A stretch of DNA of 64,000 bases from Paramecium sonneborni (lineage: Eukaryota > Ciliophora > Oligohymenophorea > Peniculida > Parameciidae). Position numbers and translations under genes: made by a program. The stretch spans positions 315,692 through 379,691 of the forward strand of contig CAJJDN010000110.1 in NCBI GenBank assembly GCA_905182985.1, given 5' to 3'. The notes under the pieces were generated by a model. It worked only from the letters and a program-made list of their open reading frames with translations, made no database searches and was not told where the DNA came from. The stretch's first letter is position 1; each line of letters begins with the position of its first letter. Shown here piece by piece: positions 14,219 to 26,366 of this stretch.

Positions 14219-14716
14219 ATGTTAGTTTAAGACGATTCAGATTTTTTCATTAAGCCAAACTCTTACCTGAAATTGTTAAAGTAAGGTAAACCTAAGACAA
14301 CAGAGATGTAGAGAAGGAAACCACAAAATTTAATAGGGAGTAAAAAATAGATGAATATATTACATTTCTCGAAGCCAATGTTCTTATTATAATTTCCTGA
14401 GGAGATTAAGAGCAATAGAAATTTGAGTAAATATACTTGTAGGAGTTGGAATGCTTAATCCTATACTCCAGAGAGGAAAAAGATTTTAATAACTTCACCT
14501 AAGGAATCTCGTTTGGGATATAAGATTTAAAGTAATTAAGATTAGGAAGTACCATATGAAGTGCATAGTTAGATGCCTACTTCTTAGATCAATCCGAAAT
14601 ATATAATATAGTAGAAATAAGGTTGTGGATTGAGTAGACTTCCTAATTTTAAATTATAAATAATCAATCAATTTCGAAATCTTAGATAATAAATGATGAT
14701 GAAACAACAATAATGA
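14219..14716 (+). CDS. Hypothetical small basic protein
   Basis: This is an uninterrupted frame of 165 codons with TGA at 14714-14716 and no intron needed. The protein is basic and Q/N-rich with several SPxK/TPxR-like stretches (SYTPERKKI, ITSPKESRL), and I know no family for it. Downstream in-frame ATGs at 14306 and 14351 are alternative starts. ATG 14219 is preferred because the sequence before them is equally protein-like. The first ATG lies only 9 nt from the start codon of the long coiled-coil gene on the other strand. The stop is 15 nt from the COX11 stop. Confidence 0.55.
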
Positions 14717-14731
14717 TTATATATAATTACA

Positions 14732-15680
14732 TCAATTTTTTGATTCTTCCTCTTTTTATGCTTCTGCAGCTTCAAGGGGATTATCATAGGCCCATTCATC
14801 AAAATCTTCTATTTCTTAATCGGTAAATTTAGTATTCTATTTTTTAATGAATGAATATATATATAGATTACTTTAATTTTATTAAGTTCACCTTCACTTA
14901 AAGTTCCTTCTTTTTTGGCATCTCTTAATTTTTATAAGATCATTTTATTTTTTTTAACATGTTTATATTCATTTTCAGCAAGTTATGCTAATTCTTAATT
15001 TTTTGCTTTATAGAATCTATACATGACTTTGATCTTAAATAGTAAAGATTATTGTATATACATTTTCACATTTTTTGAGAAGAGGGTCTTCATTAATTTC
15101 AGGTTCAAAGTAAAAATAGATAGGTAATTGAAGTTCTTCTTTTGGATTGAGTAATTGTTAATTGAAACAGAAACATTGAATTTTAGCAAAATAGAGTCCA
15201 GCATCTTCAGGAAATATTTAGTAAGTAGCAAAACCTTAAATAATTATATAATAAAAAAACCTACTACTGCATTATCATTTCTATTATAAGCTCTATAAAA
15301 GACTAACGCAGTTTCTCCAGCATGAACAGTAACATTTTATTGGACAGGTAGAAATTCCCAATTGGCTTCTGGATCTGTTTCTGCTCCAAATTCAATATGA
15401 TATTTTCTAAAAACATCCACTAGAAATGAGGGTAGGAATTACATTTTTTGCCTTTCATTGAATAATCTTTTTTATCTAGATCTCCTTCAAGTCCAAAATG
15501 CTCACACCATAATCTATAAAATGGGACAGCACCAAAAGCACATCCAAATGCTGCACCATATAAACCAATATTGTAAAGTAATTCTTATCTTCTTTTCTTT
15601 TTGAAAGATGATAAATTATGTTAAATGTTTGATCTACTTGAATGTTTGAATGAATAAAACAATTTAGATAGTTTAAACAT
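14732..15680 (-). CDS. COX11: Cytochrome c oxidase assembly protein COX11 (CtaG family)
   Basis: The ATG is at 15680 and the TGA at 14734-14732. A basic, mitochondrial-presequence-like N terminus leads to one membrane anchor (YGAAFGCAFGAVPFYRLWCE). The beta-sandwich domain follows: RKYHIEFGAETDPE, VHAGETALVFYRAYN, and the copper-binding KIQCFCF motif that defines the family. COX11 delivers copper to the CuB site of cytochrome oxidase subunit 1 in the inner membrane. Four introns of 23-35 nt are inferred, and removing the 26-nt one restores VVGFATYQIF. After the usual family end (IKVMYRFYKAK) there is an extra ~60-residue charged, acidic C-terminal extension (EDFDEWAYDNP). The gene lies downstream of Ku80 on the same strand, with 55 bp between. 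Confidence 0.92.
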
Positions 15681-15735
15681 TATTATTATATATTTTAATA
15701 AAATTGTTAAATATAAATGAATATTAATAATTATG

Positions 15736-17946
15736 TCAATCTATTTCAGCTAATAAATCTTCTTCTTCATGTTGTAATTGATCAACTAATTGTTTATGAC
15801 TAATATCTTCTTTATTAAGGAATTCTTAAGCTTCTTCAGCTGTAACATTAGATTTTTGATTTTCTACATTGCTTATTAATGTTATTCCTTATTAAACTAT
15901 TTATGCCCAAAATACAAGTTAACTATATTTATCTTTAAGAGCATGGAGATATTTATTAAAAACATTTGTTTCATCTTCTGATATACATGCTCTTCTCATT
16001 TCTTTAAGACATTCTAATGCTTTAGGGTAGAAACTTCCTTTAAGAGATTAATCAACAAATTAAATTATTATCTTTTGAATCTATTATAAGGCAGTATCAA
16101 CAAGATCTATTCTTTTTTCAGTAATCATTTTTTTAAAATCTGAGATAGGATCAACAGTTCCAATTTCTTTGATAATTTCATCATTAAATCCTAATTTTTA
16201 TTTAGCAAACATGCTAACCATTTCTTCTTCTTCTTAATTGATTTCTACTACTTCATCATCTGGTTAGATTTATTATGTTGTAGATTATTAATCAAAGAGT
16301 TATTTCCAGAATACTTTTTTATCAGTTTATTTTTTTAATTCATTTATCTTAAATTTGAATGCAGCTTTAATTTTGGATAGTGCTTCTTTAGCATAATCAT
16401 AAACCTTAATTTCAGGATGTAAATACTCTAAAATAAGAGGAGAAATAGGAGGTAAAATATCAGTTCTAGTGATAGCTTTATGCATAATAACTTATTAAAA
16501 ATATTATCTAGTTGGATTAGCAACATATTTCATTTTAAGAAGTTCTTCAAATTATCCATCTTCAGTTGGCATTTTTTATAAATCCATAGAATCAATCATA
16601 GCAGCAACAGCCATTTATTAATTAGGTGTAGATCTTTTTAATGCAGCAAATTGAAAATGTCTAATATCTTCTGTAGTAGGTAATGATATCATCCAAAAAC
16701 ATTATGAATTTTTAGATTTATGTGGTAATAACATAATCAATTTAGGTGCAGTTCTTTCTCGACCTACAAATCTAGCTATAGCTACTTTTCTAGTTGCAAT
16801 TAATGCAATTACAAGAGCAGCTAATGCTTTTTATTATTTTTAATTTTCTACTGAGATTACCATATCTACAGTAGATGTATAATAATATCTAGGTATTTAT
16901 GTTCTATCTACAAATCCCAATAATTAAAATTAACGAGGACATTGATATTTCATTTTATCTTCCATTATTTAATCTACTGGTACCAAATTTCTACCATATT
17001 AATATCCTCTTATAATATTCTCTTTTTCTATAGGTGTCATATTTGGATCTTCTGGATTGTAATAAATAAGATCATTTCTTACGTGATTCTTATTTATATC
17101 AATTTAAAATTATCCAAGTGTTGAATGTTTTTTAAGTGTTGGTAATCTTTCTTCAAAACATCTTTTATAAATTAATACTTAAATTGAAATCTCATCATTA
17201 ATTTGAAAATCTCCTCTGAATGATGCTCTTGCTTATAATGATCTAGTATGAAATTGGGAATATAATTCAAATGCAACATTTGCTGGAAATATTCTCATAT
17301 TATTTCTTAATTCTTAAACCATTAAAAATACATATCTAGAATTTATAGATTATTCTTAACATTAATATGATGCAGTTAACATTCTATTATTTAAAGCTTC
17401 ATATTCTTCAGGTTTATCTGGATCATCCATATCACCATTATAATCATTCATAAAATCAAGTGCTATAAAATTTATCTTTACATCCACTTTCTCTATCATT
17501 TTTATTAATTTAGTAATCTATTTCTCACTATAATCAGTTTATCCACAACCTGCTGTTAATATATATATCTTTTTCTCCATTCTCTTTGTCTTAGTATGAT
17601 CATCTAATACATGAACTGCCTTATCTAATGCATCAAATATATCTCCCCCTACTTATAATCCAACATCATGATTTGGTAATTCACTTACATTCCTAAAAAA
17701 ATCTAAATCTGGAATTGATAAATCTTATATATATAATGTCTTTCCATCTGGTGCCTCTTCTGTTCCAAATAATATCAATCCTACCTCATGATTCTTATAA
17801 TTAAATATCTTTTATTGAATCATCAATCCTAAACAATCTACTGCCAATTCTAATCTACTTAACTTCTTTCCTCCTCCCATTTAATATTCTCCATACATAG
17901 ATGCTCCTACATCTAACAATATTAAACTTGCTTCCTTCCCAGACAT
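15736..17946 (-). CDS. KU80: Ku80 (XRCC5-like) DNA end-binding subunit
   Basis: The ATG is at 17946 and the TGA at 15738-15736, about 736 residues, with no intron evident. The N-terminal vWA-like domain begins SLILLDVGASMYGE and includes EVGLILFGTEEAP. The Ku core follows, with GYQYGRNLVPVDQIM, KYQCPRQFQLLGFVDRTQIP, the ALAALVIALIATRKVAIARF helix-strand and LIMLLPHKS. The C-terminal helical region ends in an acidic tail. Ku70/Ku80 binds double-strand ends for non-homologous end joining. In Paramecium a Ku80 paralogue works with the PiggyMac transposase in programmed DNA elimination. Which paralogue this is cannot be told from the window. Confidence 0.9.
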
Positions 17947-18775
17947 CTTTACCCTTATTTTTTTTATCTCTATTAAAATTCATTATTATAATTTGTATAT
18001 TCAAAATTTCTATGTATTATTTATCTCTTTTATATTTATTTTTATATCATTATTTACAAATCAATACATCCAAATATATCATCAATTCTATACTATTTAT
18101 TTACATTAATTATTATTCTTTAAATTAATCATCACTATTTTTGAGTCTTCTCTATTATTATCAATCAAATTTAATTTTTAAATTCTACTCTTTTCCAGAT
18201 TATTAAAATTAAAAATAAGCTTATCAACAAATCTTCAATTTAAAATTAAATTACATTTTTTCAATATAAATGTCAAGATTATATCTTTATATTATAAACA
18301 AATCATCTTCTATTTATTAATAACATAACAGAACATTAAATTTTATTTAGTTTTTTATTCTACATATTTCTTTATTGTATACAATCAATCATCTCTATTT
18401 CTTTTGAAACAGAATTACCTAGTTTAAAATAAATTTTTAAAAGAAAAACCAAAATATTTGTCCTATTCATCATACTAATATAAACCTTTAGATTTATGGA
18501 TCTTCCAAAAAAAATTATTAAACCTATTTATACACCAAAAATAATCAATGTGTGTTTAATATCACCTCAATTAATCAATAATTATCAAATTTCTCTTATT
18601 AAATTTTTACAAATAACTATATATTTATTTAAGGACTGAATTTCATATTATTTTTAGGAAAGTATAGTGAGAATTTATCATTATAAATTATTTGACATTC
18701 ATATATATTAAAGTAGCTTTCATTCGATTTTTTAAATATTTAGAATATGATTTAATAACTAAATATATATTTAAT
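17947..18775. other. Gene-free AT-rich spacer
   Basis: Between the Ku80 start and the next gene's stop I see no frame with convincing codon content under the ciliate code, no RNA gene and no repeat. It is long compared with other spacers here. It should contain the Ku80 promoter. Confidence 0.5.
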
Positions 18776-19537
18776 TCAATAATTTTTATCTTAAGAATGC
18801 TAAAAAGAATTAAACTCTTATGATTTAAAGTTTTCTTACAACTTTATTAACTAATTGTTAACATTCCCTAATTAATTTTAAATTATTTAGATTATTTAAG
18901 AGTTCTATAATTATGAATCAGTTAATCTGATTAAATTAAGGTTTTGAAGATCTCTTTGAATCTAATTAATACTGCTTTCCATTTACTCAATCTTTTAAGT
19001 TTTTTCTTGAATAACATTATTACTCTGTATGAACTAATTTCGTAATTATTACATTTCATTTTGTAATAATGAATTTTAATTTATTACAATTTGCATTTAC
19101 TCTTGTAAATTTTTTTAAGTTACATTTTACTTATCTTAATTAGCTTTTAATGTTTAAATTTCGGCTTATAAGTTTTGATTTTACAATTTGATAAGTCTTA
19201 ATTCTTCATTTTGATTAGACAGACTCATTTAATTTTCTATATTAATTTATCTTTATGGATTTTTTTTTTGGCTTATTTCCTTTTTCTTGATTAATAATTA
19301 TTCTTTATATTTGTTTATTTCATCATTAACTTCAAGAGCCTTTTATACAATGTCAAAATTTAGTTTTGCATTTTGACACATTTAGTATATAGGATAGTGT
19401 AATTATTCTAGTTCAACACTACAAGCATCCAATTAATCAATACCTTGACCATTTTTAATAATCCTCTCAACTTTATTTATTATTTCTTTCAATTTATCTC
19501 TTGCTTTTTTAATCTCTTATTCTCCATTTTATTACAT
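18776..19537 (-). CDS. Small coiled-coil protein
   Basis: ATG 19537 to TGA 18778-18776 gives 253 codons with no intron. Residues 1-~90 contain a Cys pair and aromatic residues (ELEQLHYPIYQMCQNAKLN). The remainder is strongly heptad-like and Q/N/L-rich (QLRNQFIQSNNVIQEKTQKI). I recognise no family. It is flanked on both sides by spacers of over 800 bp, so it stands alone rather than in a cluster. Confidence 0.6.
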
Positions 19538-20403
19538 GATTATTAATAATAAATATTTTTTTAATTATATTTTGAAGAAATTTGTATAAAACATTTTCAC
19601 ATTTTTGTAAATTATTCTATTCAATTTAGTTTGAAAATTGATTGTTTATTTTCTCTCAAATAGTTATATTTATTTTATTATTCTTAAAAGATAATAAGGA
19701 GACAATAAATTTATATATTGTTTTTATATATTTCTATTCAAGAGTTCCTTTTATACAAAAAATAATCCTTAGTCATTCAAATATTTAATATATTTTATAT
19801 TAATAATTATGTGATTAAAACAGTTCTAAAAATTCTATAAAATATAGAACCCAAATCTTTCTAATATTGTTATAAAATCATTTAAATTTAATTATTATTT
19901 AATTTAAAGATTTTCTTCATTCTATCTTAGGGGTTAAATCTTAAAAGATGATAAAATTATCAAAAGTTGGAGAATAATTAAAAACAATAATAAAGTGATA
20001 TTGATCAAATCAAATAGTAAGAATTATTCTCTATAGAATGTATAATTGTTGAGATATATTTATAATTTAAATTGAGTTTAATTATATTTAATTTATTGAT
20101 ATAGTTTTGTTTAATAATAATTAATTGAATTTAATAAGATACAATATTGAAACTAACATTTTTGAAATTTAAAAATTTTATTATTATTGCTTGTGGAAAA
20201 TAAAAAGAAATAATTATATGCAAATTTAATTAGAATAAATTTCCAATTTAGGGGAACAAAATTTAATTATTCATTTCTTTCTTGCAATTTACACATATTG
20301 AATCAATATATTTTCTGACAATTAGAAATAATCGAAAAAAATCATCAAAAAATTATAATTTTATTTTATTGTAACTTTTTATTTATATAAACTTTCTAAT
20401 TAA
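19538..20403. other. Gene-free AT-rich spacer
   Basis: No supported coding frame, RNA gene or repeat. Short open stretches on both strands are broken by TGA and lack protein-like composition. Confidence 0.45.
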
Positions 20404-23400
20404 TCATTTTTAAATAGATTTTATTAATGGAAATTTCAATTTTAAAATTTATTAAATGAAATAACATAAGGCACTTGTAAAGATAATAATAAAAAACACT
20501 AATATGTCTATATGCTCGAAACTAAAAGGATTAAGATTTAATTACATTTCCTCTTCTATATCAACAATTAAAAGCCAAGATCTTGTGGAATTGTTGAAAG
20601 TTGCAATGCTTGCTATGATTAAACATAAAATAATCCATGATATCAATGAATAATTAAAATAAATAGGTTCTAGATGAAAATGATATATACTTTTAAAAGG
20701 GCTTGATTAATAGAGAATTATACAAATGGTCATGTTGTAAAATTAATTTACTAGCATCATAATTGAATTTAATGGACCTTCTTTTAAATAAGATTCAATA
20801 GGATTAGGTAATGATGGTGCTTCAGAATAATCAACAACAATTAGGAATATAATTAAACAACTAAGTGAAGTTAAAATAGAGATGTTATAAAACTACAACT
20901 AATTATTAATAGAGAAAATATCATCATTAGGAATAGCATTAATTAATTGATTCTCTTTTACAGATAAAGTTAAAAAGATTAAAACTGGGATGCTTGACAA
21001 GTAGTTCATGTAAATGTATTAAAAATCCCCAAAATTCATGCCTTAGAATTATAAAATAGTAGTTCCAATGAATTTAAGTACACTAATTAATATATAATAT
21101 TAAAATATTTCTATTATAATACTTTTAGTAGCCCTACCTTATAATAAGATATGTTTGACACATTCAATTGAATCTTTTTTAGAACTAAAAGGAGATGTGT
21201 AGGATGCATCACTTGAATTGAATGAAACACCAACTAATGCTTCAGCAATAGCTGACTAAATTATAAATATTAATTACACAATCATTGGCACCATCTCCAA
21301 CCATCATTACATTTTTATTTAATTAATTCTACAAATACTAAACAATCTCTTTTTTTTAATAAGGTTTCATTCTTGTAAATATTTTTACTTTTCTCATTAA
21401 ATTATTTAAACAATCAATCAATTTCATATCTATTTCTTCTATTTATCTTAATTATTTATATTAAGTTTAATCAACTGATTAATTCAATTAAATATCATTT
21501 ACCTTATTCTACATTAGAAATCCCCATAAATTACCTGTTATTGCAAAGTTACAATCTTTTTATAAGATTAATTCTAATTAAGTCATTATGAAGTTAAATT
21601 AAGATCCCAATTTAGGGTCTACTAATGATTTACTCTAAGCTTATTAACTAAGGTCTTATAAGAGAAGTAATTCTTTTTCATTATCATAATCCAAGATTAA
21701 AGTATTTTATTTATTCTTAATTAATTTTGATTCATAAGCACAATGCACTGTAGTCAAAGGATTATCCCCAGAGATTATTCTTAAATCTAAGTTGGATGAT
21801 TATAACTCTTCTATAACTTAAGATGTATCACATTTTAGATTATTTTTTAAAGTAACTAAACCACAAAAATTTAATTAATTTTCCAAAACAACCCTATCCT
21901 GCTCAATTTAATCAAAGCTTAATTCTTTTTAAGCTAAACCAATAACTCTTAAACCTTCATAAGTTGTTTTTTAAAGATATTAAAAAATAGAATAATCATA
22001 TTACTTATTTGATAATTCAATTATTTTTTCAGGTGATCCCTTAACAAATAAGTAATATTAATTTTATTTTTCATCTAAAGCAATTACACTCATTCTTTAG
22101 AGATGCGAATTGAATTCAAATATTTTTATTACTTAAAAAGATTTTTAATTTTTGTAGATTTAAAAGTATTTTTAGTTTTCAAAATTGATGTTCCAATCAG
22201 TTAATTTAAATATTTCTAATTCTAATGGATCTCCATTTAGTTCTTAATTAATAATAGTTAAATGATGACAGCATGCCATGATATCTAATAAAGAATCTTG
22301 ATGTGGAAAATAATCATATGCTTATAATCCTAATGTAGAGAGTGTTCCAGTTTTATCAAAGCATATTGTTTCAATTTTACCTGAATCCTCTGTTTTTATA
22401 GGATTTGATCCTATAATATCTAAATATTGTAATTTTATTAAAGATATAGCCTAATTTAATGAAAAAAAAATAGGTAAAGCAGGTGGAATAATCCAAGTAA
22501 TAGCATCAAGATATCTAACTATTATGAGTTTTATAGAATAATTCATATATTAAAATCTTACAATAAGTAAAATAGTGTAAATAGAAAGTAATATTAGACC
22601 TAAAATAATTAAAAATTTGGATGCTTATTTATAAAATATTCTTGATGGAAGTGGAGGAAATAAAACATTTCTAAAATATTATCCTCTCATTGAAGAATAT
22701 CCAGTTCTAATTACTAATCCAATATTATTTTGATACTGAGATATCTTTATTACTTTAGTACCTCCAAATATGGTATATTGATATATATCTTTTTATAATT
22801 ATTTAATAGTTTATTTTGGTATAGGTATTGCTTCTCCAGTCAAGGTAGATTCATTAACCATGACATCTCCTTGAATTAATAAGTAATCACAATTAAGTTG
22901 AAGATGGTCTTCAATATAGAATTAATCTCCTACTAGTAATTAATTTCCATCGATTATATTATTATTAATTAATTTAACATTTTATTTGAAATTAGATAAT
23001 TATTATAGTGATATTCGAGATTTTCTCATTAGAAAATAATTAATAAAACAAGCCAAAAAAGAAAAGGATATTAAGACGATAGAAAAAAGAAGGAATCCTA
23101 AGCAAATGATATAATAATGATACCTTCAATAATCCATAATAAAACAGAGAAATATTATAATATATAGAAGGGACTTGTTAATTCCTAAAATAAATAACTT
23201 GGTAAAGATTAGATAGGAACAATTAATTTGCTATTTCCATAAATATCTTATCTTATTTGATGACTTAAGTCATTATGGATCAACATTTATAATTATCTTC
23301 CTTTAGCATCTGATGTCTAATATTAAAGAAAATCAACAGGTTGAAATTAACCATCATTTAGTTAATACTTTAAAAATCAATTGATAAATATGATTTATAC

Positions 23401-23711
23401 CTATAAATAAAATAAGATGTATTGTTAATAATAAGTCTTTTACAAATGGTCTATTAATTATTTGAATCTATAACTAAGTAATGAGTGCATGATTATTCAT
23501 CAGCCTTGATAAATAGAAACAATCTATAAATTTTATTGCTCCATTACAATAATAATGCAAAAAGAAAGCAGCTTATCAAGGATAGTATAATCTAAATAAT
23601 GAATTGAAAAAGTACTGCTACTAAAATTCTATATTTACTCAGAATTATAGGTATAACTTCTATAAGTTAATGTTATCCTTCAATGTCAGAAGACTTGACT
23701 TTAAATATCAT
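20404..23711 (-). CDS. P5B-type P-type ATPase (ATP13A-like)
   Basis: ATG 23711 to TGA 20406-20404, about 1,060 residues. Visible in order: an N-terminal hydrophobic hairpin, the P5 segment NSKLIVPIQSLPSYLFQELT then SPFYILQYFSVLLW, the membrane motif IIPPALPIFF, the phosphorylation site CFDKTGTLSTLG, a nucleotide-binding HLQRMSVIAL, the hinge VGDGANDCSAIAEALVG and several C-terminal membrane spans. PPALP (not PPELP) is the mark of P5B pumps, which in animals move polyamines across endolysosomal membranes. The substrate here is inferred from the family only. A 22-nt intron (GTAATTAAT...TTTAG) must be removed to join ANDC to SAIAE. The 17-bp gap to the upstream EF-hand gene on the same strand is very short. 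Confidence 0.88.
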
Positions 23712-23728
23712 ATTAATATTATGTTATT

Positions 23729-24364
23729 TCATTTAAGTATTTTTTTAACAATATCTATATATAGGAATTTTCCTTCATTTTTAGGATCAATAAATTTCAT
23801 GTATTCATCAGCCTCATCTTCTGTAAATCTATAACCCATTGTCATAAGTAATTCTTTAAAATATTCACTCTAAATATATCCAGTGTTTTCTAGATCAACA
23901 GACTTAAAAGCTAAAATATATAATTATAATACTATATTATACCTTCAATTAGTTATTCTTCTCTATCTTATTCTCGTTTCTTCTTACTTACTAATATAAA
24001 TAATGCATCAGATCTTATTCCCTATCCTTCAGAATCTTCAAGTTCTTTATATAATTCACTCAATTCTTATTCTTCATAAATATAACCAATAGATGTCAAT
24101 AATTCTTGCAATTCAAAAAAACTTATTCTTTCATCCCCATCTCTATCAAATAATTAAAAGTTTTCTCTATATTTCTTATCTTCTGCATCTGAAAATAATC
24201 TATCTTCATTTTCGTAACTTATACTTTTTAAAGTTATCATCAGAGTATAAATGACTTTTAAGTTCTTCTATTACTATTCTAGGTTCTATTTTAGGTAATC
24301 CATCATTTAAAGATACCTTTTCCTTTTGTCTTACTTATGATAAATTTGTTTAAGTTTAATTCAT
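23729..24364 (-). CDS. Calmodulin/centrin-like EF-hand protein
   Basis: ATG 24364 to TGA 23731-23729, about 190 residues after two introns (25 nt GTATAAGTT...GATAG and a ~32-nt one). One canonical EF-hand loop is clear, DRDGDERISFFE, with acidic residues at positions 1, 3, 5 and 12. It is followed by ELQELLTSIGYIYEE, the calmodulin-type helix. A later pair (ENTGYIQSEYF; PKNEGKFLYID) looks degenerate for calcium. The N-terminal extension is Q/K-rich. It probably serves as a calcium sensor or a cortical or basal-body centrin relative. The start overlaps the unresolved 3' end of the next gene upstream on the same strand. Confidence 0.8.
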
Positions 24365-26105
24365 AATTATAATATTCAAAATCATCCATTTAGAACAAAA
24401 TCAAGATTTTTATATATTCTAACTTATAATTAATGAGGACCTATTATTAAATCTAATAATATGTACATGTATTTTATGAAAATGAAATTGTTTTAATTTC
24501 TGCCTTAGGACCTACTATTTATAATCCTCTATATATCATTTATATTATAAATGTATTCTATCGTAAGAATTCTAATGAAATAAATCCCTCTATATAAAAA
24601 TTAAAAGCAAAACATTCTTCTGCTTCAATATTACTCAATTCCACCTTTATATGTCTATGAGACTTTTATATTAGAAACAAATATAAAAGATTTGAAAATA
24701 TAAATTAAACTATTTGTTATATTGATGTAATAACAAAATATTCTGACATATTAGATTCGAATTAAATTGATTTGTTTTCTACATCAGCTACGTTATTCAT
24801 TATTATTAAAGATTGATAAATTAGATTTTTTAATGAAAATGTTTCCAATTCTGGAATAGTATTTTTGAAATAATATATCTAAAATGCATCTAAAACCATT
24901 TTTATTTTAGTATTTGAAATTATCTAACCACTTATTAAAGATTCACTCACTTTAAAGTAATATCTATCATCAGTGTTTTATTGTAATTAACAGAGTTAGT
25001 ATAATTATTTATTCGTTCTTGTATTAATTTTATCTAATTTACTGGACAATAGTTTGATTTCTTAATCTTTTAATTTCAAAATAGCATCATCGTGTAAAAT
25101 ATCCTACTTTTATTCCATCAACATAAGTATTTCCATGCTCTCATTTTAATAAGCATAAACTTTAATATTGTATAATTATTAAGAACTATTTTTTTAAATG
25201 ATTGATTCTAACTTTGATAAGGGATTTTTTGAGATAATCATTTTTTCATATAAAAATTGTCCTATGTTTTGGAAATCAAATGCTGTACTACGTTGAAGAT
25301 TTTGATTTAATTTTAATTATACTTTATGTTGTTAGGTTGTATCAAAAATGGAGTATTGATGTAAGAAATCTTTAAAATCTTAATTGCAGGTGATTCCAAG
25401 TCTTTTTTCTGCATAATGATTTGCATATTTTAATTCGAATTAAAATGATTTTTGATCAAACTTAAATTATATATAAATATCTTCAATTATTTCATTTAAG
25501 ACATTTCCTATATAATGTATGATAAAATTACTTATTTCTTTTTCATTTTGATATTAAATGAATAATGTTCTTTTGACAAATGATTTTCTATAGAGAAGTA
25601 TTAATAAATATAATGATACAAGTATATAAAGAACAGCCATTCCATCAAAAGTAAAGTAAAATAAAATATAAATAAGTCGAGATGTTGTAACAAGAATCAA
25701 AGCAAAAGCATTCCATAAGAAATCATAATGTTCTAATAATGTAATATTAATGATTGCAATTCCACATCCTGAAATGTATTGATTATCATATGATGGAGTA
25801 TTTCTATCAACAAGTATTTGTATTCCTGTCATAATTAAATTGTTGATAACGAAAACACCACAAATGCTTTATTCTTTACGAAATTTGACAATAAATGGAA
25901 TTTATATAATAAAAAACAAAGTGGCAACAGATTCTAAAAGTCCATTAGCTATTTATCCTCCTTTGAGTTGAATAATGGCAACACTTAAATTGATGATAAT
26001 TAAGATTGGTTGATAACATTAAAAATGAAATAAGCATGATTCTCTGGTAAATTCTTCATATTTTTTTTCTAATTATGGTGGAAACCTTAATGTAAATTTG
26101 TTCAT
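24303..26105 (-). CDS. Multi-pass membrane protein with degenerate histidine-kinase-like tail
   Basis: ATG 26105. The first ~190 residues contain about six hydrophobic spans (for example LIIINLSVAIIQL, GMAVLYILVSLYLLILLY). A soluble half follows, including FSLKNLIYQSLIIMNN, QIVQFIFSNLLYLFLI and IKVELSN, in the order seen in DHp/ATPase modules of ciliate hybrid kinases. No HELRTPLN H-box and no DxGxG G1 box are visible, so it looks like a pseudokinase. The frame as read runs to TGA 24305-24303, overlapping the EF-hand start by 62 bp. An unrecognised intron shifting to the TGA at 24384-24382 would remove the overlap. Membrane topology is solid; the kinase relationship is tentative. Confidence 0.55.
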
Positions 26106-26366
26106 TTAAATATAATAATAAATTGTATATAAAAATAAATCGTCAGTAGATTTATACATTTATTAAATATTGTATATACTTTATATATAATAGTAATGAT
26201 GATGATGTAAATAGAATAATAATAAATAAGATAATAATACATAGTGAAGATTGCAGTAGTAATAAGATAAGATTAATTAGAAAGAGATAATTAAATGTTA
26301 TAAAATAGATAAAGTATGTTAATAAGATAATTTTGGTTAATAATTAATAAAAATAATTAAAAATAA

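Noticed and set aside
17901..18128. 75-codon + frame
   Set aside because: Its first part is antisense to the Ku80 start and the rest has background composition.
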